Shown one piece after another: positions 52,311 to 61,476 of a DNA stretch of 64,000 nucleotides (position 1 is the first letter of the stretch; each line of letters opens with the position of its first letter). The notes under the pieces are model-generated. The model saw nothing but the letters and a program-made list of their open reading frames with translations. It was not told where the DNA came from and made no database searches. The position numbers were made by a program, and so were the translations under genes. Location: NCBI RefSeq assembly GCF_036075115.1, contig NZ_CP107958.1, positions 248,001-312,000 of the forward strand, read 5' to 3'. This DNA is from Streptomyces sp. NBC_00377 (GTDB lineage: Bacteria; Actinomycetota; Actinomycetes; Streptomycetales; Streptomycetaceae).

Positions 52311-53251
52311 GGCGCCGAACGGTCCGGTTCGTTCAGCTTCCCGAAGGGGATGTGCACGCTGGGCGTGCTGCGGGCGGTGCCGGTCAGGTGGCCGACCTGA
52401 TCGTCGAAGAAGATGTGGGGCCTGAGGACCTCCATGATCGTGCTCTTGTCTATGCCACCGAGGAAGAAGGCGTCGTTGACAGTCACTCCCCAGTTCTTCA
52501 GGCTGCGCACCGGTCGCTCGTGAGCGGGCGCGGCGCGCGCGGTGACCAGGGAAACGTGGACACGAAGCTCGTAGTCGGCGTCTTGTGCTCGTTGTTCTTC
52601 TTCGCGTCGCTGGAGCCGGTTGACGCCTGCCAGGAAGTCACGCAGGGGTCCCGGGTCGTGCGGGGTGGCGGCGTTCGTCGTCTCGTGGAAGCGGAAGCCC
52701 TCGATACCGCCGGCCCGGTATACCTGCTCCGAGGCGTCGTCGGCGAGAACTCCGTCGAAGTCGAAGGCGATCCGCAGATCCTGGTCATCTCCCTCGTCGG
52801 CCACCGCTGGGCCGAGCACGCGGCCGGCGGGCAGCCCGAGTGCGACGGCCTCGCGGACATCGTCCTCGTTCGCGGACAGGAACAGGGACATGTTCAGGGC
52901 GGGCATGAAGTGGTAGGGCGAGCGCCCCTGCATAAAGATGGCCCGGCTGATCGGCAGGCTGTAGGACTGAATGGACCGCATGACCCGCAGTCCGGTGTCG
53001 GGGTCATTGCGGGACAGGATGATGACCTCCACCAGAGGGTCACCGGGTGAGAGATCGTTCAGGGACAGCAGTCTGCGGATGAAGGGAAAGGCAACCCCTT
53101 TGTCCAGCGTGTCGTCCAGGTGCTCCTCCTGGTAGGCGCGGTAGGCCTCCTCCCCGTGATCGCGGAATACGGCATCCGCCTCCGCCAGGTCGAACAGTGC
53201 ACTGGAGGCGATACCCACGACCAGGCGGTTCTTGAGTTCGTAGACGGCCAT
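52304..53251 (-). CDS. 5'-nucleotidase (cytosolic NT5C1-like, PF06189 type)
   Basis: 315 aa from the ATG at 53251, preceded by GGGGAGGACGCC. It begins AVYELKNRLVVGIASSALFD. Family features include LVEVIILSRNDPDTGLRVM, the HAD-like DxDG motif in IAFDFDGVLADDASEQVY and HIFFDDQVGHL near the C-terminus. The enzyme dephosphorylates nucleoside 5'-monophosphates in the cytoplasm. Its last codons overlap the remnant IS5 end, so the final few residues may have been altered by the insertion. Confidence 0.85.
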   Translation of the reverse strand: MAVYELKNRLVVGIASSALFDLAEADAVFRDHGEEAYRAYQEEHLDDTLDKGVAFPFIRRLLSLNDLSPGDPLVEVIILSRNDPDTGLRVMRSIQSYSLPISRAIFMQGRSPYHFMPALNMSLFLSANEDDVREAVALGLPAGRVLGPAVADEGDDQDLRIAFDFDGVLADDASEQVYRAGGIEGFRFHETTNAATPHDPGPLRDFLAGVNRLQRREEEQRAQDADYELRVHVSLVTARAAPAHERPVRSLKNWGVTVNDAFFLGGIDKSTIMEVLRPHIFFDDQVGHLTGTARSTPSVHIPFGKLNEPDRSAPD

Positions 53252-53470
53252 GGCGTCCTCCCCTGCACCCATTCGCACATACGCCTCGACCAGGGTAGGT
53301 CAGGGCGCGCTGCGAAGGCGGCTGACGCTGCGACGCCCGCATGCAGAGCAATGGTGGGGTGGCTTGCCACAGAGACGGGGTGTCCGATCGTGAGGAGCGA
53401 ACTGCATAAAGCAGCAGCTCAGAGCGCAGGTGAGACGTCGGCAGGCTTCCTCCTCCCCCTCCCCGACAGA

Positions 53471-53956
53471 ATGAGCCGCATGGCCGTAGACAAGGACGCA
53501 GCGTTCGGACTGCCGCGAGGCGCCACAGGCTTCTTCCACCCGAAGGACGGGCCGCTACCGGAAACCGACAAGCGGACGTTCCGCGCAGCGCTGTATGCAG
53601 CCGCCCTAGCGGCCAAAGGCCATGTGGGTGAGGTAGAGGAACAGACGTACCCCCGTACGTTTCATACCGCGGCAGTCGTCACGGGCACAGGCGAGTGCGT
53701 CATCCTGTGTCACGCTTACCACCCCTGGATCGCATTCGCTCAGGAACGCCGGGACTGGTACACCGAGGAGTTCCTCGCACCGCCACCGTGGGCCCATGCC
53801 TTTACCGACCTGGGGTTTGTCGTGCTTGATCACGCGCAACTCACTCTGCCGCTCTCGGACTTCGACACCTTGGCCCTAACCCAGGGTGAATGGCGCGAAG
53901 TTCGCCTCTACGGCATCACCACCTTGGGCGGAGTGCTCTTCAACGCATGGGACTGA
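53471..53956 (+). CDS. Hypothetical soluble protein
   Basis: 161 aa from an ATG at 53471 (an alternative ATG at 53480 gives MAVDKDAAFGLPRGATGFFH). It is a globular, aromatic-rich protein (ECVILCHAYHPWIAFAQERR; WAHAFTDLGFVVLDH) with a well-formed C-terminus (YGITTLGGVLFNAWD). I do not recognise a family. Divergent from the nucleotidase gene, with a shared 220-bp spacer. Confidence 0.6.
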   Translation: MSRMAVDKDAAFGLPRGATGFFHPKDGPLPETDKRTFRAALYAAALAAKGHVGEVEEQTYPRTFHTAAVVTGTGECVILCHAYHPWIAFAQERRDWYTEEFLAPPPWAHAFTDLGFVVLDHAQLTLPLSDFDTLALTQGEWREVRLYGITTLGGVLFNAWD

Positions 53957-53997
53957 CGCCCCATCAAGACCGCGACGCCGGACGACACATGTCAGGG

Positions 53998-54303
53998 TCA
54001 GGCTGCGGGGCTGCGGCGTGCGCGAAGCCGGTGGACACCCTTCACGGAGTAGCCGATGCCCAGGAGGGTGAAGCCGACGATGCCGAGCCAGAGCCAGGAA
54101 TCCGACACCCTGGCACTCAGGAACATGCCACCGAACAGCAGCAGGCCACCGACTGCGTCGATCAGGTCGAACCACCCCTTGGCGCGCACTGCGGGATCGA
54201 GTCCGCGCAGCCGGCGGATGATCGGAACGAGGCAGAGTGCCTGAAGGAGGGCGGAGGCGAGAATGACCCAGTCGAACCAGTCAGGTGTGTCCACGGCGGG
54301 CAC
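53998..54303 (-). CDS. Small membrane protein with three hydrophobic segments
   Basis: 101 aa from a GTG at 54303 (VPAVDTPDWFDW), selected because GGGG precedes it; longer in-frame extensions upstream are compositionally unlike protein. Hydrophobic segments are VILASALLQALCLVPII, AVGGLLLFGGMFLS and WLWLGIVGFTLLGIGYSV. Family not recognised. Convergent with the hypothetical gene on its left. Confidence 0.55.
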   Translation of the reverse strand: MPAVDTPDWFDWVILASALLQALCLVPIIRRLRGLDPAVRAKGWFDLIDAVGGLLLFGGMFLSARVSDSWLWLGIVGFTLLGIGYSVKGVHRLRARRSPAA

Positions 54304-54681
54304 TGTATCCCCCACCGGGGACCCTGGGGCGAAGATCCGGAAGACGCAGATGATCCGCCTGGTGACGCCCGTGGACACGTCAGACGAAGGCCGCCTCAGC
54401 GTCGGTCGTCCGACTCCGTCCGCGCTCCTCCATTTCCCCAGCGTCGCCCCCACAGGGGATATCAGGGCGCGGCGCGGCGACTTGAGCGGGACTGGACGGG
54501 GCGGGGTCGGTCGGCGTGCCGCACCAGCGGGGGCAGGGTCGAGGTAGCCGGGCTGGATGTCTGTGCCGGTGTTCACCTGTCCGCCCGGTCCGGCAGGACA
54601 GCGGTTGACGGATGCGGTCAGGCTGGGTTCCTCGGCGGGAGGGGGCGGTCATGCGGTCCCGCCTCATCGATGGGAGCACAC

Positions 54682-55191
54682 ATGCGCGGTAACCTTCTGC
54701 GCGCCTTCGGCAAGATCTTTCTGCTCGTGGCCCTACTGGGGCTGACTCTTCCCGCAGCGGGCGCCTCCGCATCCGCCCAGGTCATCCACCGGCGCACTGA
54801 GGTACTGGCGTTGAGCGGCACCTTTTCCTCCGCGGTGGAGCCAGTCACTCTGACCGGCCGGATCCGCGTCAGCGTCACCACCCGGACCAACCCGGGCGGC
54901 GGCGGGACCGCCACGATCACCAGCCAGCTGATCAACACCACCGGCATCGGCCAGGACAGCGGCCGCCGCTACCGCTACATCGGCGCCGACCGCACCATCG
55001 TCGCCTTTCCGCCGGGCCCGGTCATCCCGCTGGCCGTCTTCCCCACCTTCCTCGAGTTCTATCCGCCGGGCCCGATCGTTCCGCCGCACCCGATCCAACC
55101 CGTCACGGTCCTCACGACGGTCCTCGCCGACGGAAGCATCGACAGCATCTCCGCCACCGTCGGCCGTCTGATCGAAAACCCCGACAACTGA
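54682..55191 (+). CDS. Secreted beta-rich protein of unknown function
   Basis: 169 aa from the ATG at 54682, preceded by GGGAG. Signal peptide FGKIFLLVALLGLTLPAAGA; the mature part is rich in Thr, Val and Ile (VTLTGRIRVSVTTRTNPGGG, TATITSQLINTTGIGQ) and contains Pro-rich repeats FPPGPVIPLAVFP / YPPGPIVPPHPIQP. It is probably exported and beta-structured. No family recognised. Confidence 0.7.
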   Translation: MRGNLLRAFGKIFLLVALLGLTLPAAGASASAQVIHRRTEVLALSGTFSSAVEPVTLTGRIRVSVTTRTNPGGGGTATITSQLINTTGIGQDSGRRYRYIGADRTIVAFPPGPVIPLAVFPTFLEFYPPGPIVPPHPIQPVTVLTTVLADGSIDSISATVGRLIENPDN

Positions 55192-55316
55192 GCGACACGA
55201 ACGCCACCACACCCGAGGACCGCGACCGCTGCGCCACCGCAGCGGTGTCGCGGTACCCGGCCGCTCGACCCCGGCATCAGCCTGCCGGCATTCCCCGCGC
55301 CGTCTGACGGCCGGGC

Positions 55317-55358
55317 GGGCTCCCGTTCCGGCTCGGGGGAATCACGGAACGGGAGCCC
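55317..55358. terminator. 14-bp hairpin between convergent genes
   Basis: GGGCTCCCGTTCCG (55317-55330) pairs exactly with 55345-55358 around a 14-base loop, between the secreted-protein gene and the ku remnant. Confidence 0.75.
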
Positions 55359-55396
55359 TGCCTCCATCTTCCCCGCCGGGCGGCCGTACGGATGCG

Positions 55397-55760
55397 TCAC
55401 GTGCTGCGCGGTCTGCGCGCCGCCGTCTTCTTCGCAGTCTCCTTGGCCGCGGTCGCCGGCCGGAGACGGCGGAGGCCGGCCCGAGGAAGGGCGTCTTCTT
55501 CGGGCTCTTCCCGGCCGTGGCTTCTTCTCCGGCTGCGCGGGCTCGTGCACGTCGGCGTCATCGGTCTCACCGCGGGAGGCCTGCGCCTTGCGCGCCAACT
55601 CCTGCCGAGCGGCCATCAGGTCCAGGACCTGCCCCTGCTCCCTCGGTTCGGGCGCTTCGGGCAGCGGCTTGTCCTGCCGCCAGGACTCGATGATCTTCGC
55701 CCTGGCCTCGGGGCAGGAGCCGCCGGCCTCCTCCCTCTCAGGATCCTCGCGCGCCACACT
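55397..55760 (-). pseudogene. Ku (NHEJ) C-terminal fragment
   Basis: ARAKIIESWRQDKPLPEAPE then GQVLDLMAARQELARKAQAS matches the region after the core domain of bacterial Ku, followed by a basic tail. Near 55480 a frame change leads to AKETAKKTAARRPRST, the Lys-rich end typical of actinobacterial Ku, stopping at 55397. The DNA-encircling core is absent. An extra, dead copy of a double-strand-break repair gene. Confidence 0.65.
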
Positions 55761-55889
55761 CTCCATCAGCGCCAGCGCTGATCGGTGTCGCCAGCCCGGC
55801 CAGCGACAGCGATGCGGCAAACGCAGCCGGATGCCCGATCTTGTGTCACCGTTCGCAGTGGACGTCTTCGTGTACCCGCTTCGGATCGG

Positions 55890-56471
55890 TCAACGGCGCA
55901 CCCGATAGCGCAGGTGAAGCACCCGGTTGCCCTGAATCGCCACGTCAGGGTCCTCCAACAGCTGCTGGGCGTGGACCGACCCGAAGTAGCGCTTGCCGGA
56001 CCCGAACAGGACGGGTACGACGTCCATGCGCACCTCGTCGATCAGGCCCGCGGCAAGCACCTGGCCACCGACGTCGCCGGCGGCGACCTCGACCATGCGG
56101 TCGCCCGCAAGCTTCTGCGCCTTGGCCACGGCTGCCTCGACGCCGTCGACGAAGTGAAACGGCGCCTCGGGGTCCCAGTCCTCGGGCATCGGCCGGTGCG
56201 TCACGACGACCACGTGGTCGATCCCGCCCGGAGGCTTCCCGTCCCAGCCGTCCGTCAGGTCGAAGACGTGGCGGCCGACGATCGTGACTCCGATCTGGTC
56301 CCAGTACGGCCGGGTGTAGTCGTAGGAGGCCTGCGACACCTTCAGCTCGCCGCTCTCGTCCAGCGGGACGTCACCGCTGGACAACCAGTCGAACAGCGGT
56401 CCGGGCTGGTCGTTCTCGTCCGCGACGAAGCCGTCCACCGACACCGAGCTGTACAGGACCACCTTGCCCAC
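55890..56471 (-). CDS. Dihydrofolate reductase-family protein (RibD C-terminal type)
   Basis: 193 aa from the ATG at 56471. Typical features: MGKVVLYSSVSVDGFVADEN, GVTIVGRHVFDLTDGWDG, HVVVVTHRPMPEDW and VEVAAGDVGGQVLAAGLIDE, then VRMDVVPVLFGSGKRYFG. This widespread bacterial family binds NADPH but its substrate is not known and it is not the housekeeping DHFR. Monocistronic. Confidence 0.87.
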   Translation of the reverse strand: MGKVVLYSSVSVDGFVADENDQPGPLFDWLSSGDVPLDESGELKVSQASYDYTRPYWDQIGVTIVGRHVFDLTDGWDGKPPGGIDHVVVVTHRPMPEDWDPEAPFHFVDGVEAAVAKAQKLAGDRMVEVAAGDVGGQVLAAGLIDEVRMDVVPVLFGSGKRYFGSVHAQQLLEDPDVAIQGNRVLHLRYRVRR

Positions 56472-56544
56472 GGGGCTCTCCTCTGCTCAGGGGTTCCCCA
56501 AGTTAGCGTGTCGTGAGCGGTCACTCCTGTAAGAAATCAGCCGG

Positions 56545-56628
56545 TCGGCGCGGCCGGCCGTCCAGCGCCTGGCCGGGATGTTCACGCAGGAACCGCCGCC
56601 GGACTTCGACGTACCGGGGTCGGTGTGA
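56545..56628 (+). pseudogene. Short C-terminal scrap of an unknown gene
   Basis: Plus-strand RPAVQRLAGMFTQEPPPDFD then VPGSV and stop reads like the tail of a real protein, but the upstream part is missing. Confidence 0.25.
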
Positions 56629-56670
56629 GCCGACTCAGCCAGCGCTCTGACCGCATACCTTCTCGCCGGG

Positions 56671-57375
56671 GTGAGCGGGTGTGAGGCCATTAATGCCGGC
56701 CACCTGGCCGAGGCATCCGCCTATGCTCGGCTCGTGCAGCCGCTTCCCGACAACAGCAATCCGTTGATCATGGCGTTCCCAGCCGAGCTTGCAGGCGACG
56801 CCGCGGCAGTTCTGGCAGTGATGCCTGATTCTCGGCTCCAGCCGCATGTCCCGTTCCCGGTCGCCGTGGGGGGCCAGCAGGTTTTGATCCCAGGGCGCCT
56901 CTACAACGACGAGCCGTCGACGGAAGCGGTGGCGTCGCTTTCGTCGCGCCAACGGCAGCTTCTGCACTGCCTGTACTCAAGGCACTCCGACGGGGTGGTC
57001 AGGCAACGTCATCTGGAGAAGGTCGTTGCTTCCACGGACCCATGGGTCGTCCCCTTCGTCGTGCAGCTCGTTGGCGAGTACGTCTTGGAGATCCTGGTCG
57101 TCATCTGCGATGAGCTCCGTGATCTCGCCACCCCCGGCGCCCGTGGACACCTCGCTTACGGGCAGTTCATCGTGGACAACCCGGCCTTCTTCGCGCGCAC
57201 TCAACGGCGGGTCGTGAGCTACTGGAGCTGCTACTACCGGGGCTCCTACGCGAGTTTTCGGGGGTATCCGGGGTGCACGCTTCTTGACCTCCTACGGTCC
57301 GCTGCCTCCGCCAGAGCAGGGCATTCCTGGCCCAACCTCGCTCCAGCCGGCGCCAGGGTGGACGGCTACTGCTAG
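56671..57375 (+). CDS. Hypothetical protein
   Basis: Up to 234 aa. The first possible start is the GTG at 56671; a GTG at 56734 (MQPLPDNSNPLIMAFPAEL) fits the apparent globular part better. It contains SLSSRQRQLLHCLYSRHSDG, STDPWVVPFVVQLVGEYVLE and AYGQFIVDNPAFFARTQRRV, then YWSCYYRGSY. The last 30 residues look atypical and may be read-through after a lesion. No family recognised. Confidence 0.55.
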   Translation: MSGCEAINAGHLAEASAYARLVQPLPDNSNPLIMAFPAELAGDAAAVLAVMPDSRLQPHVPFPVAVGGQQVLIPGRLYNDEPSTEAVASLSSRQRQLLHCLYSRHSDGVVRQRHLEKVVASTDPWVVPFVVQLVGEYVLEILVVICDELRDLATPGARGHLAYGQFIVDNPAFFARTQRRVVSYWSCYYRGSYASFRGYPGCTLLDLLRSAASARAGHSWPNLAPAGARVDGYC

Positions 57376-57753
57376 GACCCGGCCGGGCAGGCCGCCAGGC
57401 CGGTCAAACGGCACCGGCGAAGGGACGTCCGCCCCGACGGATGCCCTTCTTGCGTCACCCGCAGTCGCGGATCGCTCAGCGGGAACGCCCCGGGCCGACG
57501 GGTGACGGCAGTGACGTGCGCCCTTCGGGGATCGCCTGACGGGTTGCCTGCCGTCCGCGTAGGCCGACGGCCCCTGAACTCGCGGTGCACCTCGGCAGCG
57601 CGGTGGACGTCCCTCGACGCGGCGCCGGCGGGAGGACGCGCCGGGCGGTAGCGCATCCCCGCTCGGGCGTCGACGGCTTCTGCGACTGGGCGGTGGCGTG
57701 GGACCGCCGCTTTGCCAGGATGCGCCGGTTCCGGCCCGGAGCCGGCCGGGTGG
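57376..57753. other. Non-coding interval
   Basis: Frames here are long only because of GC content and resemble nothing. No hairpin or repeat stands out. Confidence 0.4.
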
Positions 57754-58674
57754 TCAGTCCAGGACGGGGCGTGTGCGGCGTGCGGTGTGTGCGGGCCGCC
57801 CGACTGCGGCGTACCAGACCAGGGCCGCGCATAGGAAGGCCGTCGCCGCGGAGACCAGTGACCTTGTGAGGGTGTCGTTCCGTGCGCCGGAAAGGAGGGC
57901 GACGGCCAGTGCCGACGTCAGGGTGATGACGGGCAGCGCACGGGGGCTCCGCGTGGCGCCTGGCACGGCGGCCGGCGGCAGCAGCCAGGTTGCGAGGCCG
58001 TAAAAGGCACAGGCCAACAGTGTGGCTCCCAGCACTTCGCTGGGCCGGTGGCCGCCCATGGTCGCGCTGTAGGCGGCGATGCAGGCGAGCCACAGCACAC
58101 CGGCCGTGGCGACGTAGGGCCGGATGCGGCGGGAAACCACGAGGACGGCGGCGAGGGTCAGCGCCGCGGGGATGGCCGTGTGCCCGCTGGGGAAACCCTG
58201 ATCAAGGAGATTCTCGGGCGCGCCCACCAGATCGGGGCGGGGCAGGGTCGATTTGAGCACCTCCTTGCCTCCGGTCGTGAGAATGACGACCCCGAGTGCC
58301 GCGCACCCCTGCCGCCAGCACCGCCGCACCAGGGTGAGGACCACGATGACGGCCAGGCCCACCATCAGGGTGGGCTTGGCGCTCAATTCCAGCGGCGGCA
58401 GGGGCGTCGAGCCGTAGGCCGCTCCTGACAGGGGGTAGATCCATGCAGCTTCGGGGTCCCCTTTACCGAGATGGAACAGGGCGTTCTCAGCTCGTTGCCC
58501 CCACGGGGTGCAGACGGCGAGCAGGTAGACCGTCAGGAACCCCAGGGTGTAGAGCAGAGCCGGCATCCACGGCCGTGTCGTGCGCGACGGGCTGGGGTTG
58601 GCGGGGGCATCGGGGGCCTGCCTTGTGGCCCCCGGACGGTGCGCGGGCAGGGACTGAGAATCGTGCTGAGTCAT
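57754..58674 (-). CDS. PAP2-family membrane phosphatase
   Basis: 306 aa from the ATG at 58674, preceded by GGAAGAAACAGAGCG. Six or more membrane helices with the phosphatase motifs KEVLKSTLPRPDLVG, FPSGHTAIPAAL and YSATMGGHRPSEVLGA. A putative lipid-phosphate phosphatase. A hydrophobic extension of about 70 residues follows the third motif. It lies 97 bp downstream of a membrane-protein gene on the same strand. Confidence 0.85.
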   Translation of the reverse strand: MTQHDSQSLPAHRPGATRQAPDAPANPSPSRTTRPWMPALLYTLGFLTVYLLAVCTPWGQRAENALFHLGKGDPEAAWIYPLSGAAYGSTPLPPLELSAKPTLMVGLAVIVVLTLVRRCWRQGCAALGVVILTTGGKEVLKSTLPRPDLVGAPENLLDQGFPSGHTAIPAALTLAAVLVVSRRIRPYVATAGVLWLACIAAYSATMGGHRPSEVLGATLLACAFYGLATWLLPPAAVPGATRSPRALPVITLTSALAVALLSGARNDTLTRSLVSAATAFLCAALVWYAAVGRPAHTARRTRPVLD

Positions 58675-58771
58675 CGCTCTGTTTCTTCCGTTGGGAGTAG
58701 TTCGGTCACGCACGTCTTCCGGCACGACGTGGGCCGCCGGGCTCGGCCGGCCCACCGGAGGTGGTCCGCTC

Positions 58772-59728
58772 CTATTCGGCGAGTGCCTGCCCCTGTCGGC
58801 GCTGGGCGGCGATCGCCAGGGCGGGGAGGGGTGCGATCAGCAGGATGAGGACGACCAGGTCCGGAAAGGACTGCATGAACGCGTCCGGCCGGACGACGAT
58901 CGCCTGCGTGCGGACGATCGCGAACGCCGCGACGGGGATCAGCCACCGGTGGTCGCCGGTGGCGGCCGTCGCCACCCATGCGGCGATCAGCGCGGTGACT
59001 TCGAGGACGAACAAACCGCGCTGGAAAGCCGGACTGACGGAGATGATGTGCAGTCCCCCGGCCACGAACATGGCGAGCACGACGGGGGCCAGCCAGCGGT
59101 ACGAGCGGCGTCGCAGACGGCCGGGACGGCAGAGCGCCAGCACGGCGCACGCGGCACAAAGTGCCCCCGACAGCACCAGGTCACGGGCCGTTATCGGGGC
59201 GCCGAGACCGTAGTAGCCGAGGCCCGCCTTGCCCTCGTCGCCGAAGAGGGTGCGGCCGTGGGGCGTGGCGCCGGCCCACATCATGGCTGCCGCGGCGGGC
59301 AGCGCGATCCACGGTCTGCCGCGCAGCAGGGCGATCAGGCAGCCCAGCGGGAGCAGTCCGTAGGGCAGCAGCCGTATCCGCGTGGGACCTTCGGCCCACG
59401 GGTACCAGCCGGAGAAGTGGAAGGCCATGGCGTGCTGTCCGGGGTCGATGTGCAGTGCCCAGTGCCACACATCCTGCAAGTACGGAACCAGCGCCAGCGC
59501 GGCGAGGGCCAGGGCGGCCAGATGGATGCCGTCCAGCCACCACGGCCGGGCCGTGTCGTCGACGACGGCACGGGCGCGGGCCTGCATCCCGGCGCGCACC
59601 AGGGCGGCGACTTCCCGCGGCGGGGGCCAGGAGCGGCCGGGATACGCCTCGGACAGGCAGGCCAGCACCTCCTCTCCCTGCCGTGAACGGTAGGGCTCGG
59701 GATAGGCCGCAAGCAGCAGACGGTTCAT
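58772..59728 (-). CDS. Polytopic membrane protein coupled to a PadR regulator
   Basis: 318 aa. A cytoplasmic N-terminus (LLAAYPEPYRSRQGEEVLAC, common to proteins encoded next to PadR genes) is followed by about seven hydrophobic segments. Its ATG overlaps the PadR stop by 4 bp. The arrangement suggests that PadR controls this protein, as in other two-gene PadR/membrane units; the transported or sensed compound is unknown. Confidence 0.75.
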   Translation of the reverse strand: MNRLLLAAYPEPYRSRQGEEVLACLSEAYPGRSWPPPREVAALVRAGMQARARAVVDDTARPWWLDGIHLAALALAALALVPYLQDVWHWALHIDPGQHAMAFHFSGWYPWAEGPTRIRLLPYGLLPLGCLIALLRGRPWIALPAAAAMMWAGATPHGRTLFGDEGKAGLGYYGLGAPITARDLVLSGALCAACAVLALCRPGRLRRRSYRWLAPVVLAMFVAGGLHIISVSPAFQRGLFVLEVTALIAAWVATAATGDHRWLIPVAAFAIVRTQAIVVRPDAFMQSFPDLVVLILLIAPLPALAIAAQRRQGQALAE

Positions 59729-60066
59729 GCGGGGGCCGCTCCGGCGTCCCGCGCGTGTCCGATGACGACGGCCGCCGCCTGCTGCATCCGCAGCGCCTCC
59801 CGGCCGAGCGCCTCGGTGCCGTCCTCGGTGAGCCGGTAGTAGCGGCGCGCCCGCCCGTCCACGATCTCCTCATGGCCGGCGGCCACCAGCCCGGCCCGTT
59901 CCATCCGCTCCAACGCGCCGTAGAGAGTGCCGACAGCGATCCGGAGCCTTCCGTCGGTGGCCTGCTCGGCAGCCTTGATGATGCCGTAACCGTGCAACGG
60001 TCCGTCCATGAGTGCGGCAAGGATGAAGTACTGCGGTTCCGTCAAGGGCGGCTTCTGTCTGGTCAT
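59725..60066 (-). CDS. PadR-family transcriptional regulator
   Basis: 113 aa from the ATG at 60066 (MTRQKPPLTEPQYFILAALM). The winged-helix domain reads MDGPLHGYGIIKAAEQATDG, then VGTLYGALERMERAGLVAAG and RRYYRLTEDG. One C-terminal helix forms the dimer. An ATATAT dyad lies within its own promoter, so it is probably autoregulated with the downstream membrane gene. Confidence 0.87.
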   Translation of the reverse strand: MTRQKPPLTEPQYFILAALMDGPLHGYGIIKAAEQATDGRLRIAVGTLYGALERMERAGLVAAGHEEIVDGRARRYYRLTEDGTEALGREALRMQQAAAVVIGHARDAGAAPA

Positions 60067-60075
60067 GCATCGAGC

Positions 60076-60098
60076 ATATATCGAGCTACGAAATATAT
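60076..60098. promoter_or_regulatory. PadR operator
   Basis: ATATATCG-N5/6-CGAAATATAT, an AT-rich dyad ten bases before the PadR ATG and unusual in this GC-rich sequence, matches the ATAT-type operators described for PadR repressors. Confidence 0.65.
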
Positions 60099-60199
60099 CC
60101 GCCAGCCCTGGGTGATCACCGGCAGCACCTCCACGCCCGCGGCGAGGGTCACCCTCTCCCGGCCGGCGGGCGCGACGGCGATCTCCTCGACGCACCCGC

Positions 60200-60515
60200 G
60201 CGGCCCCGAGGAAGGCGAGCCCGAAGTCGTCATCTGCATGGACGAGTTCGGCCGCTCAACCTCCAGCCCCACCCCGGGCGGCAGTGGACCGAACGCGGCG
60301 GCCGCCACAAGGATCCCGCCCGGGAACCGAGGCCCCGGCGGCGGCGACCTGCACCCGCACGCACGGGGTGCGGCACCTGTTCGCCGCCTATGACCTGGCC
60401 AAGGGAAAGCTCTACGGGGCCACATCGAGCCGAGGAAGAAGCGGACCGGGTTCCTGGAGTTCTGCCCTTGCCTGCGCGGCCTCTACCCGCCCGAGATCCG
60501 CATTGTGATCGTGCT
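60200..60515 (+). pseudogene. IS630-family transposase remnant
   Basis: GEPEVVICMDEFG (the second DDE region) is followed after frame changes by HGVRHLFAAYDLAKGKLYGA and RGLYPPEIRIVIV, both usual in IS630-type transposases. Neither end remains. The bases to 60659 hold nothing else. Confidence 0.65.
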
Positions 60516-60659
60516 CGTGGCAGGTCAGCAGGTTGAGCTGGAACCCGTACCGGGCATCCCGGCCGACTTCTCTGCTGCTTGCGGGACGGCTGCGGTCGGT
60601 TTTCTGACGGCGTACGGCGCCAGGGAGGACGGGCGCCGGCGCCGGTGGTTGCCGCCGGG

Positions 60660-61436
60660 TCACCGATGCGCGTCGAGCGCCCGCTCGTTCGTCATGACAC
60701 TGCGCAAAATGTCCGCCACGTCCTCGGCGCGCTCGTTGGTGAAGAAGTGTCCCCCGGGCAACTCGTGCACGCGCAGGGCCGAGGAGGTGTGCCGCTCCCA
60801 CGCCCGGACGTCGAGGGGGGTGGTGAGCGGGTCCGTGGTTCCCGTCAGTGCGACCACCGGACAGTCGATGGTCGAGCCGGCCTCGGGTCGGTAGCGGCTG
60901 TGCGCGAGGAGGTCACCGCGGATGACCGGCAGGAACATCTGGCGCAGCACCGGGTGGTCCAGCAGTCGGGCGTCGGCGCCTCCCAGCGATCCGATGAGTT
61001 CGACCAGCGGCCCGTCGGGGTCGCCCGAGCCCTCGCCGACCAGGGCGGGCAGTCTGATGCGCGAAGGGGCGGGATGCCCGGAGGCGACGAGCACGAGCCG
61101 CCGCTGGTCGGGCATGCGCCGGGCGACTTCGTAGGCCACCGCCGCCCCCAGGCTGTGCCCGAAGAGGACCAGCGGTCCGTCCCCGCGGACCGGGGCCAGT
61201 GCTTCGGCCACCTGGTCCGCGAGGATGTGCACATCGGTGAAGAGAGGCTCGCGTCCTCGTTCCGCACGCCCGGGGTACTGCACACACGCCGTCCGGGCCG
61301 TGCGGGCCAGCCGCGCCGCGAGTTCCTGGTAAGAGCCGGCGGAGCCGCCCGAGTGCGGGAAGAAGAGGATCCTCCAGGGCGTGGCGGGTAACGCCGTGGC
61401 AGGGAAGGACCGTATCCACGGTTCGGCATCGAGCAT
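60660..61436 (-). CDS. Type II thioesterase (NRPS/PKS-associated)
   Basis: 258 aa from the ATG at 61436, with GGAGAGCG upstream. Alpha/beta hydrolase with the nucleophile GHSLGAAVAYEVAR (about residue 92), acid in VALTGTTDPLTTP and His in LPGGHFFTNERAEDVA; the N-terminal LFFPHSGGSAGSYQELAARL is typical of editing thioesterases that clear stalled carrier proteins. No synthase gene lies in the window; a natural-product cluster could lie nearby, or this is a stray copy. It is 40 bp downstream of a FadR-type regulator on the same strand. Confidence 0.88.
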   Translation of the reverse strand: MLDAEPWIRSFPATALPATPWRILFFPHSGGSAGSYQELAARLARTARTACVQYPGRAERGREPLFTDVHILADQVAEALAPVRGDGPLVLFGHSLGAAVAYEVARRMPDQRRLVLVASGHPAPSRIRLPALVGEGSGDPDGPLVELIGSLGGADARLLDHPVLRQMFLPVIRGDLLAHSRYRPEAGSTIDCPVVALTGTTDPLTTPLDVRAWERHTSSALRVHELPGGHFFTNERAEDVADILRSVMTNERALDAHR

Positions 61437-61476
61437 GACTACCGCTCTCCGGGAGGACGACGGACGACGACGTGGA

